Source: Candidatus Woesebacteria bacterium RIFCSPLOWO2_01_FULL_39_10
GTDB taxonomy: Bacteria; Patescibacteriota; Microgenomatia; UBA8517
Direction: 5' to 3'
NCBI GenBank assembly: GCA_001793015.1
Contig: MGHC01000011.1
Span: 18,604-54,108 of the forward strand
Length of the DNA stretch: 35,505 bases
Of this stretch, positions 34,878-35,505 are shown piece by piece; positions within the stretch are counted from its first letter, which is position 1; each line of letters begins with the position of its first letter. The position numbers and the translations under genes were made by a program. Under the pieces are notes generated by a model. The model saw only the letters and a program-made list of their open reading frames with translations, did no database searches and had not been told where the DNA came from.

Positions 34878-35505
34878 AATACGAGATGAAATTTTAAAAC
34901 AGATTGAGGATAGAGTCACTAAATTCAGTCCTGGTTTTGGATACTCCAACGTAGGGAAAATTACAAAGTTGGGTGACGGCGTTGTTGCATTAACCGGTTT
35001 ATCTGAAGCAAAGATGGGAGAAGTTTTGGAGTTTGAGAATGGTATAGAAGCTGTTGTATTGAATCTAAAAAAAGAAGAAGTCGGAGCGATTGTCTTTGGG
35101 GACTTTAAATTACTTCGAGAAGGGGATATCGCAAAATCAACAGGAAGAATTCTATCAGTAAAAGTAACCGAGGATTTTTTAGGACGGGTAATTGATCCAT
35201 TAGGGCGTGCAATTGATGGGAAAGGTGCGCTTTCTTATGCAAAAAGTAAAGAAATGCTAGTTGAGAAAATTGCTCCGGGAATACTTTTTAGAGAACCGGT
35301 TACGACGCCTCTTTCAACAGGAATTAAGGCAATTGACACAATGATTCCGATTGGCAGGGGGCAAAGAGAACTTATTATCGGAGACAGGTACACAGGCAAA
35401 ACCGCACTCGTAATCGATACTATTATAAATCAGTCAAAACTTAATAAACAAAAAACCTCGTCCAAAGGACGATCTAGTCCAAAGGACCATCAGCCTTTGG
35501 CTGAG
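34870..35505 (+). CDS. atpA: F-type ATP synthase subunit alpha, N-terminal part (runs off window)
   Basis: My translation of 34870-35505 is fully open: MSKIRDEILKQIEDRV...GRVIDPLGRAIDGKG...PIGRGQRELIIGDRYTGKTALVIDTIINQ. Confidence 0.95.
   Translation, partial: MSKIRDEILKQIEDRVTKFSPGFGYSNVGKITKLGDGVVALTGLSEAKMGEVLEFENGIEAVVLNLKKEEVGAIVFGDFKLLREGDIAKSTGRILSVKVTEDFLGRVIDPLGRAIDGKGALSYAKSKEMLVEKIAPGILFREPVTTPLSTGIKAIDTMIPIGRGQRELIIGDRYTGKTALVIDTIINQSKLNKQKTSSKGRSSPKDHQPLAE
35460..35504. repeat. three mini-hairpins inside atpA: GTCC-AAA-GGAC twice, then TCAGCC-TTT-GGCTGA
   Basis: 35460-35470, 35477-35487, 35490-35504; all share a CC-(AAA/TTT)-GG core. Confidence 0.85.

Noticed and set aside
1-35505. 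CRISPR array or cas genes
   Set aside because: No regularly spaced direct repeats of 25-40 bp and no Cas-like proteins seen; the heptamer arrays have no spacers.
1-35505. Alternative genetic code (TGA read as Gly or Trp as in some CPR lineages)
   Set aside because: TGA terminates several genes at expected places (5872-5874, 6762-6764, rmlB, atpF) and recognisable proteins have no internal TGA.
1-35505. tRNA or rRNA genes
   Set aside because: No cloverleaf/GTTCRAATC-type T-loop or rRNA-like stretch was recognised by eye; a tRNAscan/Infernal run would be decisive.

Overview
AT-rich bacterial window with compact, overlapping genes. TGA is used as a normal stop. The gene content and style resemble a Candidate Phyla Radiation (Microgenomates-type) genome; that taxonomic guess is inference only. 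From left to right it holds: (1) a cell-surface glycan locus (268-15804) with a 1544-aa four-domain fusion (GT2 + BcsA-like GT2 + Wzx-like flippase + GT4), three paralogous GT2s, a kinase-fold protein, a pyruvyltransferase-like protein, a QueC-like PP-loop enzyme, two GT39-like membrane proteins and an anchored TIM-barrel/hydrolase-like protein; (2) a COG4091-like dehydrogenase/SAF protein and a sortase plus LAATG-tagged substrate pair; (3) dTDP-rhamnose-type genes (rmlA/B/C/D-like); (4) trmD and a PgeF-like gene diverging from a 20-bp palindromic promoter; (5) a MacA/ATPase/MacB-like exporter, a P1 peptidase and a RAYT/Y1 transposase flanked by inverted hairpins; (6) a DPM1-GtrA fusion and several minus-strand genes; (7) the start of the F-type ATP synthase operon (atpB-E-F-H-A). 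The observations I rate highest are the four-domain fusion, in-frame tandem-heptamer/hairpin insertions inside trmD and atpA (similar in concept to Rickettsia palindromic elements), the symmetric leaderless bidirectional promoter, the RAYT with its hairpins, and the sortase/LAATG module. No database searches or folding programs were run; all coordinates and motifs were read by eye.
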